A stretch of DNA of 43,617 bases from Treponema sp. JC4 (GTDB lineage: Bacteria > Spirochaetota > Spirochaetia > Treponematales > Treponemataceae). Below are positions 16,464 to 26,271 of this stretch, one piece after another. Within the stretch, counting starts at the first letter, position 1; each line of letters begins with the position of its first letter. The notes below the pieces were generated by a model that saw nothing but the letters and a program-made list of their open reading frames with translations, had not been told where the DNA came from and did not search any database. The translations under genes were made by a program, and so were the position numbers. The stretch is from NCBI RefSeq assembly GCF_000260795.1, contig NZ_AJGU01000021.1, positions 1 to 43,617 on the forward strand, read 5' to 3'.

Positions 16464-17969
16464 TTATTTTGCTAAATATTCGTTGATTGCAGCAGCTGCT
16501 TGTCGTCCTTCGCCCATCGCTAGGATTACAGTAGCGGCACCAAGAACGATGTCTCCACCAGCCCAAACTTTAGTGTGGGAAGTTGCCTGTTTTTCATCAA
16601 CAGTGATGTGACCTTTGTTATCTGCATTCAAACCAGGTGTTGTTTTTACAAGAAGTGGGTTTGAACCGTTACCAAGGGCAACAATCATAGCATCACATTC
16701 AACGTCGTGTTCACTGCCTGGAATTGCGACAGGAGAACGGCGGCCAGAAGCATCCGGTTCACCAAGCTCGTAAGAAAGACAGCGTACTCCGCGAACCTTT
16801 CCTTCTTCGTTTCCAAGAACTTCTACAGGGTTTTCAAGGAAGCGGAACTTAATTCCTTCTTCTTCTGCGTGAGCAATTTCTTCAAGACGAGCTGGCATTT
16901 CGTTGCGTGTACGGCGGTAAACAACATCAACAGTTTCTGCACCAAGGCGGAGAGCCATGCGGGCAGCATCCATTGCAACGTTTCCGGCACCACAAACAAC
17001 TACGTGTTTTGCTTCGTAAACTGGTGTCGCAGCGTGTTCTTTATCGTAACCCTTCATAAGGTTAGCGCGTGTAAGATATTCGTTAGCAGAGAATACACCA
17101 ATCAAGTTTTCGCCAGGAATGTTGAGGAATTTTGGAAGACCTGCACCTGTTCCTACGAAAGCAGCGTCAAAGCCTTTTTCTGTAAGAATCTGTTCCAGAG
17201 TATTTGTACGGCCAACAAGGAAGTTCAATTCGAATTTTACGCCGATTTTCTTAAGATTGTCGATTTCTGACTGAACGATTGCTTTTGGAAGACGGAATTC
17301 AGGAATACCGTACATCATTACACCGCCGGCTTTGTGAAAGGCTTCAAATACTGTAACTTCGTGACCAGCGCGGGCACAGTCAGCAGCAACTGTAAGACCT
17401 GCAGGACCGGCACCGATGATAGCAACTTTCTTGCCGGTAGCTTTTGCACATTCTGGAAGAGCAACCTTACCGTTTTCGCGTTCCCAGTCAGCAACAAAGC
17501 GTTCAAGACGACCGATTGAAACAGCTTTTTCTGCGCTCTTGTAAACTTTACCTACAGTACATTTACCCTGACACTGTTTTTCCTGAGGACAAACACGTCC
17601 ACAGATTGCAGGAAGAAGGCTTGTCTGCTTGATGATATCAACAGCGCCCTTGAAGTTTTCTGCAGCAATTTCCTTAATGAAAGCAGGAATATTGATGTTT
17701 ACAGGACATCCTTCCATACAGAAAGGCTTAGCACACTGAAGACAGCGGTTAGCTTCTACAACTGCCATTTCCTTTGTGTAACCAAGAGCAACTTCACCCA
17801 TTTCGCGGGCACGTTTTTTAGGATCGCGTGAAGGCATTTCCATCTGAGGAATTGCATTGCGGTCTTTTGCAGTAAGTTTACCGCCGTTAGCAGCAAGCAG
17901 TTCCTTGATTTTGTTATATTCTTTTACGGCATTTTCTGCCAATTGTTCGTTTGTCAAATGTTCAGCCAT
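16464..17969 (-). CDS. NfnB-like NAD(P)H flavoprotein (often annotated as glutamate synthase small chain)
   Basis: The protein resembles glutamate synthase beta chains, but its partner gene points to NfnB, the large subunit of electron-bifurcating NADH-dependent ferredoxin:NADP+ oxidoreductase. Two Cys-rich [4Fe-4S] sites occur at residues ~80-120: CLQCAKPFCMEGCPV and CGRVCPQEKQCQGKC. Then come an FAD Rossmann motif GAGPAGLTVAADCARAGHE (near 190) and an NADPH motif GAGNVAMDAARMALRLGAE (near 330), and a final FAD contact WAGGDIVLGAATVI. The start at 17969 (MAEHLT) is preferred because GGAG lies six bases upstream; an extended TTG start at 17981 overlaps that SD. It follows the NfnA-like gene by 20 bp. 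Confidence 0.87.
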   Translation of the reverse strand: MAEHLTNEQLAENAVKEYNKIKELLAANGGKLTAKDRNAIPQMEMPSRDPKKRAREMGEVALGYTKEMAVVEANRCLQCAKPFCMEGCPVNINIPAFIKEIAAENFKGAVDIIKQTSLLPAICGRVCPQEKQCQGKCTVGKVYKSAEKAVSIGRLERFVADWERENGKVALPECAKATGKKVAIIGAGPAGLTVAADCARAGHEVTVFEAFHKAGGVMMYGIPEFRLPKAIVQSEIDNLKKIGVKFELNFLVGRTNTLEQILTEKGFDAAFVGTGAGLPKFLNIPGENLIGVFSANEYLTRANLMKGYDKEHAATPVYEAKHVVVCGAGNVAMDAARMALRLGAETVDVVYRRTRNEMPARLEEIAHAEEEGIKFRFLENPVEVLGNEEGKVRGVRCLSYELGEPDASGRRSPVAIPGSEHDVECDAMIVALGNGSNPLLVKTTPGLNADNKGHITVDEKQATSHTKVWAGGDIVLGAATVILAMGEGRQAAAAINEYLAK

Positions 17970-17989
17970 TTTTGTCTCCAAAATGATTT

Positions 17990-18844
17990 TTACTTTGCAA
18001 GTGCGTCAGCCTGAGCCATCATCTTACACTTGTGATAATCTTCCTGCTCGCGAGCCTTGAAAGACTTCATACGGAGCGCCATATTATCCCAGTCAACCTG
18101 GTGAGCATCAAACTCTGGACCGTCTACACAAACAAACTTTGTCTGACCGCCAACGCTTACACGACAGCCGCCGCACATACCAGTTCCGTCAATCATGATT
18201 GTGTTCAAAGAAACTGTTGTTGGAACGTTGTATTCTTTAGTTGTAAGGGAAACGAACTTCATCATAATTGGAGGTCCGATTGCGATTACTTCTGCTGGAG
18301 GAGTCTGGCTTTCGCAAGCTTCTTTTACAGGAACTGTAGATACACCCTGGCGGCCGGCAGAACCATCATCTGTCATGATGATAACTTCATCAGCAATAGC
18401 CTTCATTTCATCAACAAAAATCAAAAGGTCTTTATTGCGGGCACAAATTACCATAATTACTTTATTTCCGGCTTCTTTGTGAGCCTGAACGATTGGATAA
18501 CAAGGGGCAACACCAAAACCGCCGCCAACAATCATAACAGGACCGTCTTTCTTTTCAATAATAGAAGGATTTCCAAGTGGACCAAGTACAGCAGGAAGTT
18601 CGTCACCAACATTTTTGAGGGAAAGAAGATAAGAAGTTTTTCCAACAGCCTGGAAAACTAAGGCAATCCAGCCTTCTTTAGCATTTGCATCTGCAATTGT
18701 AAGAGGAATTCGCTCACCGAATTCTTCTTCAACCTGAACAATTACAAACTGTCCGGCTTTTCTGTTACGTGCAATCTCGGGAGCTTCGATTTTCATGTAA
18801 TTTACGTCCTGAGACAACTGACGTTTTTCGATAATTTTGAACAT
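17990..18844 (-). CDS. NfnA-like FAD/[2Fe-2S] subunit (FNR-like)
   Basis: This protein belongs to the ferredoxin-NADP+ reductase / dihydroorotate dehydrogenase electron-transfer family. The FAD domain covers about residues 1-95 (AGQFVIVQVEEEFGERIPLT), the NAD-binding domain about 100-215 (PVMIVGGGFGVAPCYPIVQAHKE, first part). The C-terminal [2Fe-2S] site is GTGMCGGCRVSVGG followed by FVCVDGPEFD. The ATG at 18844 was chosen because GAGG lies eight bases upstream; a longer frame adds 17 unlikely residues. Together with the gene 20 bp downstream it would couple NADH, NADPH and ferredoxin pools in this presumably anaerobic cell. A sulfide dehydrogenase (SudAB) label is the main alternative. Confidence 0.87.
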   Translation of the reverse strand: MFKIIEKRQLSQDVNYMKIEAPEIARNRKAGQFVIVQVEEEFGERIPLTIADANAKEGWIALVFQAVGKTSYLLSLKNVGDELPAVLGPLGNPSIIEKKDGPVMIVGGGFGVAPCYPIVQAHKEAGNKVIMVICARNKDLLIFVDEMKAIADEVIIMTDDGSAGRQGVSTVPVKEACESQTPPAEVIAIGPPIMMKFVSLTTKEYNVPTTVSLNTIMIDGTGMCGGCRVSVGGQTKFVCVDGPEFDAHQVDWDNMALRMKSFKAREQEDYHKCKMMAQADALAK

Positions 18845-18945
18845 GTAGAGCCTCTTATTAAAAACTTTAAACTCATTTTGACATAAAAAAAGCAAAATGT
18901 CATTAGTTTAAGGAATTTAATAGGAGTAAATTTATTAAGTGGGAT

Positions 18946-18971
18946 TAAAAAAAAGCCGGGTCAAGCCCGGC
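18946..18971 (-). terminator. Rho-independent terminator of the lipoprotein/barrel operon
   Basis: GCCGGGC, TTGA and CCCGGC form a short GC stem followed by eight T residues on the minus strand, 9 bp past the stop of the 397-aa gene. Confidence 0.92.
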
Positions 18972-18979
18972 AATGAAAA

Positions 18980-20173
18980 CTAATAACCTAATTTAACTGC
19001 TACAAGAGCACCGACACCGCCGCCGGAACAGCTGCGTACAAAGTCTGATGCCTGAGCATTAATTCCAACGGAAAGTTCAAGGAGTCGAACGTTAAGAGAA
19101 ACTTCTACCTGATGGATGAAAAGCTGCTCATAATACTGGCTTGAAATAGTTGTCTTTAAGATGTTGAAAACATCTAAAGTTGCACCAAGGTAGTATTCTG
19201 GGAAGAATTCAAAAGAATCTTTATCATCTGTAAATGGATGACGGAAGCCCATTCCTGCTCCACCTCTGAACCAGAGCCATTTTCCAAAAGGAGTAAAATC
19301 AGCAGAAAGTCCAAATTTTAAAGGTCGGTTGATTTTGTATGAAACAGTCTCTGTATCAGAAGCTTTTGAATCAAAATCATGAGTTCCTTTATCACCGTTG
19401 ATAATTCTATCTACTGAAGTATTAAAGCTGAGGGTTGTAGTGCGGACAGTCTTGTAATTCAAAGTACCAGGAACGATTGGAACTCTGGCATTTCCTGTAA
19501 GCTCCAAGAAATCAAAAAGAGGATAAGAAACAGCAGCGGCAAAGTCAAAACCAAGACCAGCCTTAAGCCCCTTAAATTTGTCGTTTGTGTCAACGGCACT
19601 GTAAATCTCAATATCACTTGAATAATTTACATCAAAAGTTCCGTCTTCAAGGTTTTTCATAGTAAGAGTACCATTTGAAGAACCTGCGTGAACTACTGGA
19701 ATAAAGAAACATGGTTTAGCAACAATCTTAAAATCTTTGATTTTAAATCCTACTGCAATTTCTTCATAAACAAATACATCAAGATTTGCTTTCTGAGAAA
19801 TTGAAATTGTTTCGTAGAGGGAATTTCCATGACCGATATAGTCAAACAAGTCTTTTGAAAAACCTGCAGTTGCAGAGCTTTCTACACCAGTTTTCAAAGA
19901 AACCTGAAATTTTCTTGCATCAAGGTTTAAGCTGAAAGTAGGATTTGTATAAAAACTCATATCAAATCCATTATCTGGAACACGATCTGCAAGCTGGCGA
20001 AGATCAATAACGAGATCCTTTTTAAGAACATCGCTCATCTGCACTGTGTTGTTAGAAAGTCCAAATGGTGTTTCGATTGCAAGTTCAAAATAACGTTTAT
20101 CGAACCAGTTATAAGCAAAGGCAGAAGCTGCCAGCATAGAAATTGCTAAAACAAAAGAATAAAATTTTTTCAT
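18980..20173 (-). CDS. Putative outer-membrane beta-barrel protein, 397 aa
   Basis: No named family is recognised. Residues 1-20 are a signal peptide (MKKFYSFVLAISMLAASAFA). The mature protein is rich in alternating hydrophobic strands with Tyr, Phe and Gly, for example FDMSFYTNPTFSLNLDARKF and VEVSLNVRLLELSVGINAQ, and ends in KLGY, a terminal aromatic as in many barrel proteins. Repeated phrases such as LKFGLSADFTPFGKWLWFRG look like spirochaete outer-membrane strands. It is read from the same run as an upstream lipoprotein (12-bp gap) and ends at a strong terminator, so the two may work together at the outer membrane. Both function and topology are inferred. Confidence 0.72.
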   Translation of the reverse strand: MKKFYSFVLAISMLAASAFAYNWFDKRYFELAIETPFGLSNNTVQMSDVLKKDLVIDLRQLADRVPDNGFDMSFYTNPTFSLNLDARKFQVSLKTGVESSATAGFSKDLFDYIGHGNSLYETISISQKANLDVFVYEEIAVGFKIKDFKIVAKPCFFIPVVHAGSSNGTLTMKNLEDGTFDVNYSSDIEIYSAVDTNDKFKGLKAGLGFDFAAAVSYPLFDFLELTGNARVPIVPGTLNYKTVRTTTLSFNTSVDRIINGDKGTHDFDSKASDTETVSYKINRPLKFGLSADFTPFGKWLWFRGGAGMGFRHPFTDDKDSFEFFPEYYLGATLDVFNILKTTISSQYYEQLFIHQVEVSLNVRLLELSVGINAQASDFVRSCSGGGVGALVAVKLGY

Positions 20174-20185
20174 ATCTGCCTCTCC

Positions 20186-21511
20186 TTAAAATTTGATAGT
20201 ATTTCCGTTTGTGGAAATCATAAGTGCCATATTCAGATCAATAGTAATGTCACGAGGAAGGGTAACACTGGACATATTTTCAATTTCCAATGCAACAGTT
20301 GGCTCATATGGATACTTTTCAAGCATACCCTTTAATTGTTCACCAGTTACATCAACTGAATCTTGAGTTATAGACGCAGTTTCTGAAATATAAGGCACTG
20401 TACTTTTTATTACATATCTGCTTGGATCAGCAATGACAGAATTCTCAACAATAAAAGGATTTTTTCTGGTCTTATAACTAATGACTACCTTCTCAATAGC
20501 ATCAAGATATTTTTCAATATCAGAAATATCTGTAGCCTTATCGCGGCTGAAAATATCCTTATCTTTGTCAGATAGTTCCGATTCTGATTTATCTGCAATA
20601 CCTTTAGAAAGACTTTTTAAGTCAATTTTTAGAGGTAAACCATCAGATGAAGCAATTGCAAATTTTAGAGGAAGAACCAGACACATTTTAATGTCTAATT
20701 TTGTAATCGGATCTCCAGTACATGTAAGCTTATCAGCATCAATATCAATGTAATATGTAAGATTCTGCTTTTCTGAAGTATTAGTCTTATTATTATTTAT
20801 AAATGAAGTCATATTTGTTGAATCATTTATACTGCTAGGTTTTGCCGAAATATCAGTTACAACAACTTCTTCATCGTCTATTTGTTCCTTTGCTAAATTA
20901 GGAAAACTAGCAAATTTCATTGCATACTTTTCAGTTTTACTTTTTCCAATAAGCCACTGATTGTTATCAGCATTTTCAATTTTAATACTACCGTTTAATG
21001 GACTAGCATCAGTTTCTACACCTGAAGGAACATCACAGTACATATAAACAGCCAAGTCTGCAAAATTAACTTTATCTTTGAATTCCTCACCCAAAACCTT
21101 AAAAGAATCAAAAATTGTACTTACTTTCATCTCAATTTCTGTTGGATTAGCTTCATTATCAAAACTCAATGGTATAGTTATGTTTAACTGGGATAAAGCA
21201 TCTGCCAGCGTAAGTCCTTTTAAAAGTGAAAAATCATAGCCATCCAATTGTAAATCAATTGAAGCTACATCAACTGTCAAAATAAACTGACGAAGGTTTT
21301 CATCTTTCTTTCCTGGAAAATAATCGTAAACATCTGCCAGATTATCGAAAAGTTTACTAACCTTAAAATCGTCCTTTAACTCCTTCTTAATATCCCCGAT
21401 CGAGAAATTATAATCTGCGTCGGTTTTTACACTTACGGATTCCGGGATTGCCATGTTACAGGCTGTAAAAAGCAAGGCAAATCCTGCAAAAATAAACAAT
21501 AATTTTTTCAT
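20186..21511 (-). CDS. Lipoprotein of unknown function, 441 aa
   Basis: The N-terminus MKKLLFIFAGFALLFTAC is a lipoprotein signal with lipobox LFTAC and the modified Cys at residue 18. The start at 21511 is chosen over one 12 codons upstream because a strong GGAGGG SD lies just before it. The rest has no recognised domain: it is acidic, with many Asp/Ser-rich loops and beta-like segments (FILTVDVASIDLQLDGYDFS; TVALEIENMSSVTLPRDI). The C-terminal part (DITIDLNMALMISTNG) repeats this style. It precedes the barrel-like gene by 12 bp. It is a good candidate for a surface or periplasm-facing partner of that protein. Confidence 0.78.
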   Translation of the reverse strand: MKKLLFIFAGFALLFTACNMAIPESVSVKTDADYNFSIGDIKKELKDDFKVSKLFDNLADVYDYFPGKKDENLRQFILTVDVASIDLQLDGYDFSLLKGLTLADALSQLNITIPLSFDNEANPTEIEMKVSTIFDSFKVLGEEFKDKVNFADLAVYMYCDVPSGVETDASPLNGSIKIENADNNQWLIGKSKTEKYAMKFASFPNLAKEQIDDEEVVVTDISAKPSSINDSTNMTSFINNNKTNTSEKQNLTYYIDIDADKLTCTGDPITKLDIKMCLVLPLKFAIASSDGLPLKIDLKSLSKGIADKSESELSDKDKDIFSRDKATDISDIEKYLDAIEKVVISYKTRKNPFIVENSVIADPSRYVIKSTVPYISETASITQDSVDVTGEQLKGMLEKYPYEPTVALEIENMSSVTLPRDITIDLNMALMISTNGNTIKF

Positions 21512-21531
21512 AAACCCTCCTGAAAAAATAA

Positions 21532-21567
21532 AGGCTATACTTATCAAATCTGCGATAAGTATAGCCT
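21532..21567 (-). terminator. Terminator between the chemotaxis receptor and the lipoprotein gene
   Basis: AGGCTATACTTAT (21532-21544) and ATAAGTATAGCCT (21555-21567) are perfect 13-bp arms. On the minus strand the stem is followed by TTATTTTTT. It ends transcription of the mcp gene upstream of the lipoprotein SD. Confidence 0.88.
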
Positions 21568-21621
21568 ATATAAACAGATAAAACAATTGAAAAGCCAAAT
21601 AATAATAGGCTTATAAATATC

Positions 21622-23694
21622 TTATGCTTTAAACAAATCTATCTCCTGACCAATCTTTGTAATTGAATCGGCAACCTGAGTTGAAATTTCTGAAAGGGCG
21701 GCAGAGGTCTGATTCATACTCTTTGCACCGGCAGACATTTCCTGCATGCTTTCCTTAATAACAAGAGTTGTATTCTGAAGGTTCTGAACTTCGCTCAGAA
21801 TCATCTGATTACCCTCTTTCATTTCGTGGGATGCTGTTTTAACTTCAAAGGTGTTGTCGTTCATAATCTTGATAGAATCAAGAATCTGCTTAGAACCGGT
21901 CTGCTGCTCTTCCATTGCAGAACGAATCTGGCGGACAAGTTCGTCGGTAGCGGCAATAAGTTCACTTACCTGGGCAAAACTTTCCGAAGTTTTAGCAGAA
22001 GCTTCAACAACGCCATTAATGGTCTCTACAATCTTATGCAGCTCGGCACCAATCTTCTTTGACTGCTCGGAAGAAGTCTCGCTCAGCTTGCGGATTTCGT
22101 CAGCAACAACCGCAAATCCCTTACCTGCCTCGCCGGCGTGGGCTGCTTCAATTGCGGCATTCATGGCAAGGAGGTTGGTCTGGCTTGCAATGCTGGCAAT
22201 AGCATGGTTAGCGTCCTGCAGGGTTTTAGACTGCTCTGAAACTTCAGAAACCTGACGGTTTACAAACTGCTGCTGCTCAATTCCGTTTCGTGAATTTTCT
22301 TCAAGCTTTTCAAAAGATTCTGCCATTTTTTCTACAGAAGCATTTACAGAAGAAATATTTCCAATCATTTCTTCAACGGCAGAACTTGCAACCGAAACTC
22401 CGCTTGCCTGCTGTTCAATCATGCGCTCAAGACTGTTGATATTTTCTGCAATCTCGGCAACCGCAGCGGAAGTCTGGCTTACAGCGTTAACCTGGCTTCC
22501 TACCTGATTTCCAACGCTTTCTATATTAGAAAGAATTTCTGTAATGGAACTTGATGCGTCATGAACGCTGGCTCCAAGGCTTTCCTGAACATCATTAAGA
22601 TTTTCTTTTGAACACTGAATCTGGCTGATGATTTCCTGAAGCTTTTCAACAAATTTATTAAAGCCGGTTTCAAGGCTTCCGATTTCATCATTACTGTCTA
22701 CAGGAAGACGCTGGGTCAAATCGGCATTTCCAGAAGCAATCTGGTTTACAGTCTTATCTACAGTTTTAATAGGACGAACAATTCCGGTAGCAAGGACAAA
22801 GGCAATCAAAAGTGAAACAACAACTCCGACTATAGCCATTGTTGTAATGATAAAGATTGTCTTTTTTAACATTTCAAAGAGTTCAGAAGATTTTCCTACT
22901 GTAACAAAAATCCAGCCGTTAGATTTTTCAATAGGTGAACCTGCAAGATAATATCCGCCGCCAGCCTTCAGATCAACAAAGGTTGAACCAAGTTCAGATT
23001 TACAGCTTTTCAGAGCAGGATAATCATTGAAGAAGTTTGCAGTAAGGATTTTTGAAGCATCTTCATTTGTAAGATAATCACCGTTCTTATCAATAATAAA
23101 GGAAAGGCCACCCTTAGAAAGACGAAGCTTCTGAACAACTTCATTCATTGTGTCCAGCATGATATCAATTCCGACAACGCCTTTTAAGAATCCACCTTCT
23201 CTTGCGGCCATTGCAACTGTTGTTACCAGAGAACCTGTTGTTTCATCAACATATGGGTCAGTCAAAATAAGGGCACTTGCTTTTACGGCAGCAGCATACC
23301 AGTCGCGGGTTGATTTATCATAATCATTATCTGGAATCCAGCCGTCACTGGAAATAAAGGAACCGCCCTGATCCATTGGCACTGTATCTGCAAAATAAAG
23401 ACAATAAATAGAAGGATCATCTTTAATAAGTTCATTAAGTTCCTGCTGCTGGTGTTCAACGCTGCTTGTCGTGCGAAGGAAAAGACCTGCAGTGTCGCGG
23501 ACAATTACACCAGGTTTCTGCAAAAAAGAATCAATAGAAACTGAAGCCTGCTGAAGCTGTGTATTGGCTAATTTTGTAATATCTTCCTGGATTCCTTTAA
23601 TCTGGGTAACCAGTACCGGGATAGAAATCAAAAGAACTGAAAAAATTACAACGAAGGCATAACTCAACAAAAGTTTTGCGCGAATTTTTTTCAT
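21622..23694 (-). CDS. Methyl-accepting chemotaxis protein with dCache-type sensor
   Basis: This receptor senses a ligand outside the inner membrane and controls CheA. Membrane helices lie at about residues 7-29 and 275-300. Between them is a double-Cache (dCache) sensor, recognisable from [20 protein letters not shown] and [17 protein letters not shown] near 115-165. A HAMP domain follows (about 300-355), then a long coiled-coil signalling domain with the conserved tip [20 protein letters not shown] near 525 and further helical hairpin. Length (690) is usual. The SD is GAGAGG. It lies next to a CitAB-type two-component system on the same strand, but a 107-bp gap separates them. The ligand is unknown; dCache domains often bind amino acids. 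Confidence 0.95.
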   Translation of the reverse strand: MKKIRAKLLLSYAFVVIFSVLLISIPVLVTQIKGIQEDITKLANTQLQQASVSIDSFLQKPGVIVRDTAGLFLRTTSSVEHQQQELNELIKDDPSIYCLYFADTVPMDQGGSFISSDGWIPDNDYDKSTRDWYAAAVKASALILTDPYVDETTGSLVTTVAMAAREGGFLKGVVGIDIMLDTMNEVVQKLRLSKGGLSFIIDKNGDYLTNEDASKILTANFFNDYPALKSCKSELGSTFVDLKAGGGYYLAGSPIEKSNGWIFVTVGKSSELFEMLKKTIFIITTMAIVGVVVSLLIAFVLATGIVRPIKTVDKTVNQIASGNADLTQRLPVDSNDEIGSLETGFNKFVEKLQEIISQIQCSKENLNDVQESLGASVHDASSSITEILSNIESVGNQVGSQVNAVSQTSAAVAEIAENINSLERMIEQQASGVSVASSAVEEMIGNISSVNASVEKMAESFEKLEENSRNGIEQQQFVNRQVSEVSEQSKTLQDANHAIASIASQTNLLAMNAAIEAAHAGEAGKGFAVVADEIRKLSETSSEQSKKIGAELHKIVETINGVVEASAKTSESFAQVSELIAATDELVRQIRSAMEEQQTGSKQILDSIKIMNDNTFEVKTASHEMKEGNQMILSEVQNLQNTTLVIKESMQEMSAGAKSMNQTSAALSEISTQVADSITKIGQEIDLFKA

Positions 23695-23801
23695 ACAAAG
23701 AACCTCTCAAAATTAAGTATAATTATTACAAAACTTTAACTATATCTTAATAATGATAAATCCAAAAATTACATCTCGCAAGTTTTTGCTTATATAATGG
23801 C

Positions 23802-24491
23802 TTATAAACTCTTTTTGTAGAGCACACTCGGACGGCCGCCGGTTTCGTAATTTATGCTTTCTTCAACCTCTCCGCTGCCAACCAGAAAGTTCATATAGCG
23901 GCGGATTGTAACTGAAGAAAGTCCCACTTTTTCTGCAATTGCTTCTCCACTGAACCAGCCGTCAGGCGAAATATTTTCCGTAAAATAATCGCGGATAAGT
24001 AAAAGGGTTTTTTCCTGAATTCCCTTAGGATATTCTTTACTGGCAATTTTTGTAGAATTTGTGATGATATTGTCTACACTGGTCTGATTTAAGATTGCAG
24101 AATCCCTGAAGGCCTTGCGGTTTGCAAGAAATTTTTCCAGGGCAATCTGAAAGCGTTCATAGGCAAAGGGTTTAATCAAAAAGTCGATAACTCCAAGATG
24201 CAGCGTATCCTCCAGTGTGGCAACATCATTTGCGGCGGTTACCATAATTACTTCTGAAGAGATTTTCTTCTCACGGATTTTTTTCAGGGTTTCAAGGCCG
24301 TCCATATCAGGCATGTATACGTCAAGAATTACAAGGTCTGTTGGATGTGCTTCAAGAAATTCAATTGCGTCTTTTCCGTTACGGCAGCTTCCGACAACCT
24401 TAAACTGCTTGTTTTTGCAGACATACTGCTCGTTTATCATTGCGACCATAGGGTCATCATCTACAATTAAAACCTTATAAATTTCCTGCAT
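23802..24491 (-). CDS. Response regulator of the CitB/DcuR type
   Basis: The N-terminal receiver domain (residues ~5-120) holds the acidic pair DDD near 11-13, the phosphoacceptor in VILDVYMPDMDGLETL near 57, and the Lys in FLIKPFAYERF. The C-terminal half has a helix-turn-helix (SGEAIAEKVGLSSVTIRRYM near 185-205) of the DcuR/CitB kind, followed by a short beta-like tail. It is the partner of the histidine kinase gene, with which it overlaps by 17 bp. Such pairs usually control transport or metabolism of C4-dicarboxylates or citrate, but no such genes are next to it here, so the target is unknown. Confidence 0.93.
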   Translation of the reverse strand: MQEIYKVLIVDDDPMVAMINEQYVCKNKQFKVVGSCRNGKDAIEFLEAHPTDLVILDVYMPDMDGLETLKKIREKKISSEVIMVTAANDVATLEDTLHLGVIDFLIKPFAYERFQIALEKFLANRKAFRDSAILNQTSVDNIITNSTKIASKEYPKGIQEKTLLLIRDYFTENISPDGWFSGEAIAEKVGLSSVTIRRYMNFLVGSGEVEESINYETGGRPSVLYKKSL

Positions 24492-26100
24492 TATCCGGCT
24501 CCTTTGACTTATTAAAAGTTACCATAAATGACGTGCCCACGCCAGCCTGACTTTCAAAGCTTATGTTTCCGCCAAGACTTTCAATCAGCTGCTTTGTGTG
24601 ATAGAGTCCAACTCCCCGTCCCTTTCCCTTGGTTGAAAATCCGTTATCAAAAACCTTATCCTTATTTTCTTCAGAAATTCCGCAGCCCGTATCATCCACA
24701 GTGATTAAAAGTTCGCCAGGCTGGGTAAATACACCGAATTCCAGTTCCCGCAAATCAGAACTTGAAGTGTTCATTGAATCTAGGGCATTATCAATAAGAT
24801 TTCCCACGATTGTAACAAGGGCTTCAGATGGAATATCGATGTCGGCACTTTTAAAACAGATATCTTCACGCAGGATAAAGCGTACGTTACATTCAGAACT
24901 GCGGGCAATTTTTCCTATTAAAAGGGCAGCAAGAGTTGCGTTATCAACCGAATGCATTACAACGCTTAAGGTTTCGCGCTGAATAATTGAAATGTTTTCT
25001 ATATATTGTACTGCCTTTTCGTACTGACCAATCTGAATAAGACCAAGAATTACGTGCAGTTTGTTTGTAAAATCGTGGTTGTTTGCCCGCATTGAGTCTA
25101 CAAGGTATTTTGTTCCGGCAAGGTCTTCCATCAGCTTTGTGTATTCTGTCCGGTCGTGAAGGATTGCAACCGCACCAACATTCTGACTCTGGTCTCCGGC
25201 TTCTTCTTTAATAGGAATACAGTCAATCAGCACCGAAGTTTTATTGTCGATTGTTTCCTGAAGGCCGAAAACCGATTTTCCGTCATTGATTACAGGAAGA
25301 AGGAATTTTTCGGCAAAAACATTTTTCTTTATCAGGTCTACCTTTTCGTCAGTTCCGTCACAATTTAGGATTTTTTTTGCCGCATTGTTGGAAAACTGAA
25401 TGTTTGCATGGCGGTCAACGGCGATAATTCCATCATTAATAGATTCAAGGATGTTATCGCGGATTTTAAACATTGAAGTAAAGGCATCGGGTTCAAAACC
25501 AAGCAGGCGTTTTTTAATTTTATGAGAAACCGTGCGGGAAAGGAAGAATTCTATGAGGATTGCTCCCAGCGTGATTGCCGCAAAAAGCATGATGGTCTTA
25601 ATTGTAACTGAGTGGATTGTGGTTTTAAGTACGATTGCCATTAAAAATCCGTCGTAGTTGCCATTTTCATCAAAAAGGGCATAGTAGGTACGGCGCTGAG
25701 GGCCGGAAGGTCCGATATCACTTTCTGTGTAAAAGCCGTTTTTATGCTGGGTAAGATCGGGCACTTTTCCGTCATAAAGGGTTCCGATTAAAGCATGATT
25801 TGTGTGATAAAGTCTGATGTGCTCTTTATCTACTATAGAAATAACGTCAACTTCGGGAAGGCTCTGTTCAACTGAATCAAAATAAGAACGTAAATCCTCC
25901 GGAGAATAACCGCGGGTAAAAGAATAAAGACGGGAAATCAATTCCGCTGTATTCTGCAGGTTGAGATCGAAGGCCTTATCGTGGGCATTAACGTTGATAG
26001 CCGCCCCTCCAAGACTGAATAAAATTGTAATTATGATGATAAGAAGAAGATGGGTATGCTGAATTTCTTTTCTGAGATTATCTGCTGATTTAGTTTTCAT
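24475..26100 (-). CDS. Sensor histidine kinase of the CitA/DcuS type
   Basis: Two membrane helices near residues 18-38 and 172-195 bracket an extracytoplasmic PAS-like sensor domain (about 40-170) containing SYSFTRGYSPEDLRSYFDS-type helices and FDENGNYDGFLMAIV. A cytoplasmic PAS domain follows (about 215-320; DRHANIQFSNNAAKKIL). The phospho-His is in NNHDFTNKLHVILGLIQIG near 345, typical of the SpoOB-like DcuS/CitA group. The ATPase domain shows VGNLIDNALDS, VDDTGCGI and GKGRGVGLYHTKQ. The start ATG directly follows a promoter (TTGTGA, 17 bp, TAAATT), suggesting a leaderless mRNA. Confidence 0.94.
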   Translation of the reverse strand: MKTKSADNLRKEIQHTHLLLIIIITILFSLGGAAINVNAHDKAFDLNLQNTAELISRLYSFTRGYSPEDLRSYFDSVEQSLPEVDVISIVDKEHIRLYHTNHALIGTLYDGKVPDLTQHKNGFYTESDIGPSGPQRRTYYALFDENGNYDGFLMAIVLKTTIHSVTIKTIMLFAAITLGAILIEFFLSRTVSHKIKKRLLGFEPDAFTSMFKIRDNILESINDGIIAVDRHANIQFSNNAAKKILNCDGTDEKVDLIKKNVFAEKFLLPVINDGKSVFGLQETIDNKTSVLIDCIPIKEEAGDQSQNVGAVAILHDRTEYTKLMEDLAGTKYLVDSMRANNHDFTNKLHVILGLIQIGQYEKAVQYIENISIIQRETLSVVMHSVDNATLAALLIGKIARSSECNVRFILREDICFKSADIDIPSEALVTIVGNLIDNALDSMNTSSSDLRELEFGVFTQPGELLITVDDTGCGISEENKDKVFDNGFSTKGKGRGVGLYHTKQLIESLGGNISFESQAGVGTSFMVTFNKSKEPDNAGNL

Positions 26101-26106
26101 ACTATA

Positions 26107-26135
26107 AATTTACCACATAATTCTGCCTTTCACAA
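26107..26135 (-). promoter_or_regulatory. Promoter of the histidine kinase operon (leaderless)
   Basis: On the minus strand, TTGTGA (26135-26130), a 17-bp spacer and TAAATT (26112-26107) lie six bases before the ATG at 26100. Transcription would start at or beside the start codon, and no SD is present. Confidence 0.65.
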
Positions 26136-26225
26136 AGAAGAAGGTCTTTTTAAGGCTTTTTTAAGCCTTTTTAAACTAAAAAAAATGAAAAAAAGTCTGA
26201 AAATATTTTTCTTTCTTTCAAAAAA

Positions 26226-26253
26226 TTGTGATTTTTTTTGAGAAAGTTATACT
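26226..26253 (+). promoter_or_regulatory. Promoter upstream of the PQ-loop gene
   Basis: TTGTGA (26226-26231), 16 bp and TATACT (26248-26253) precede the structured leader. Transcription would start near 26260, so the repeated element at 26272 would lie at the 5' end of the mRNA. The gap 26101-26371 otherwise holds an A/T-rich stretch. Confidence 0.6.
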
Positions 26254-26271
26254 AGGGTCAAGATTAAAAAA

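Noticed and set aside
16464-17969. True glutamate synthase small subunit
   Set aside because: The partner gene is an FNR/[2Fe-2S] protein and no large subunit is present, so an Nfn/Sud-type function is preferred, though not proven.
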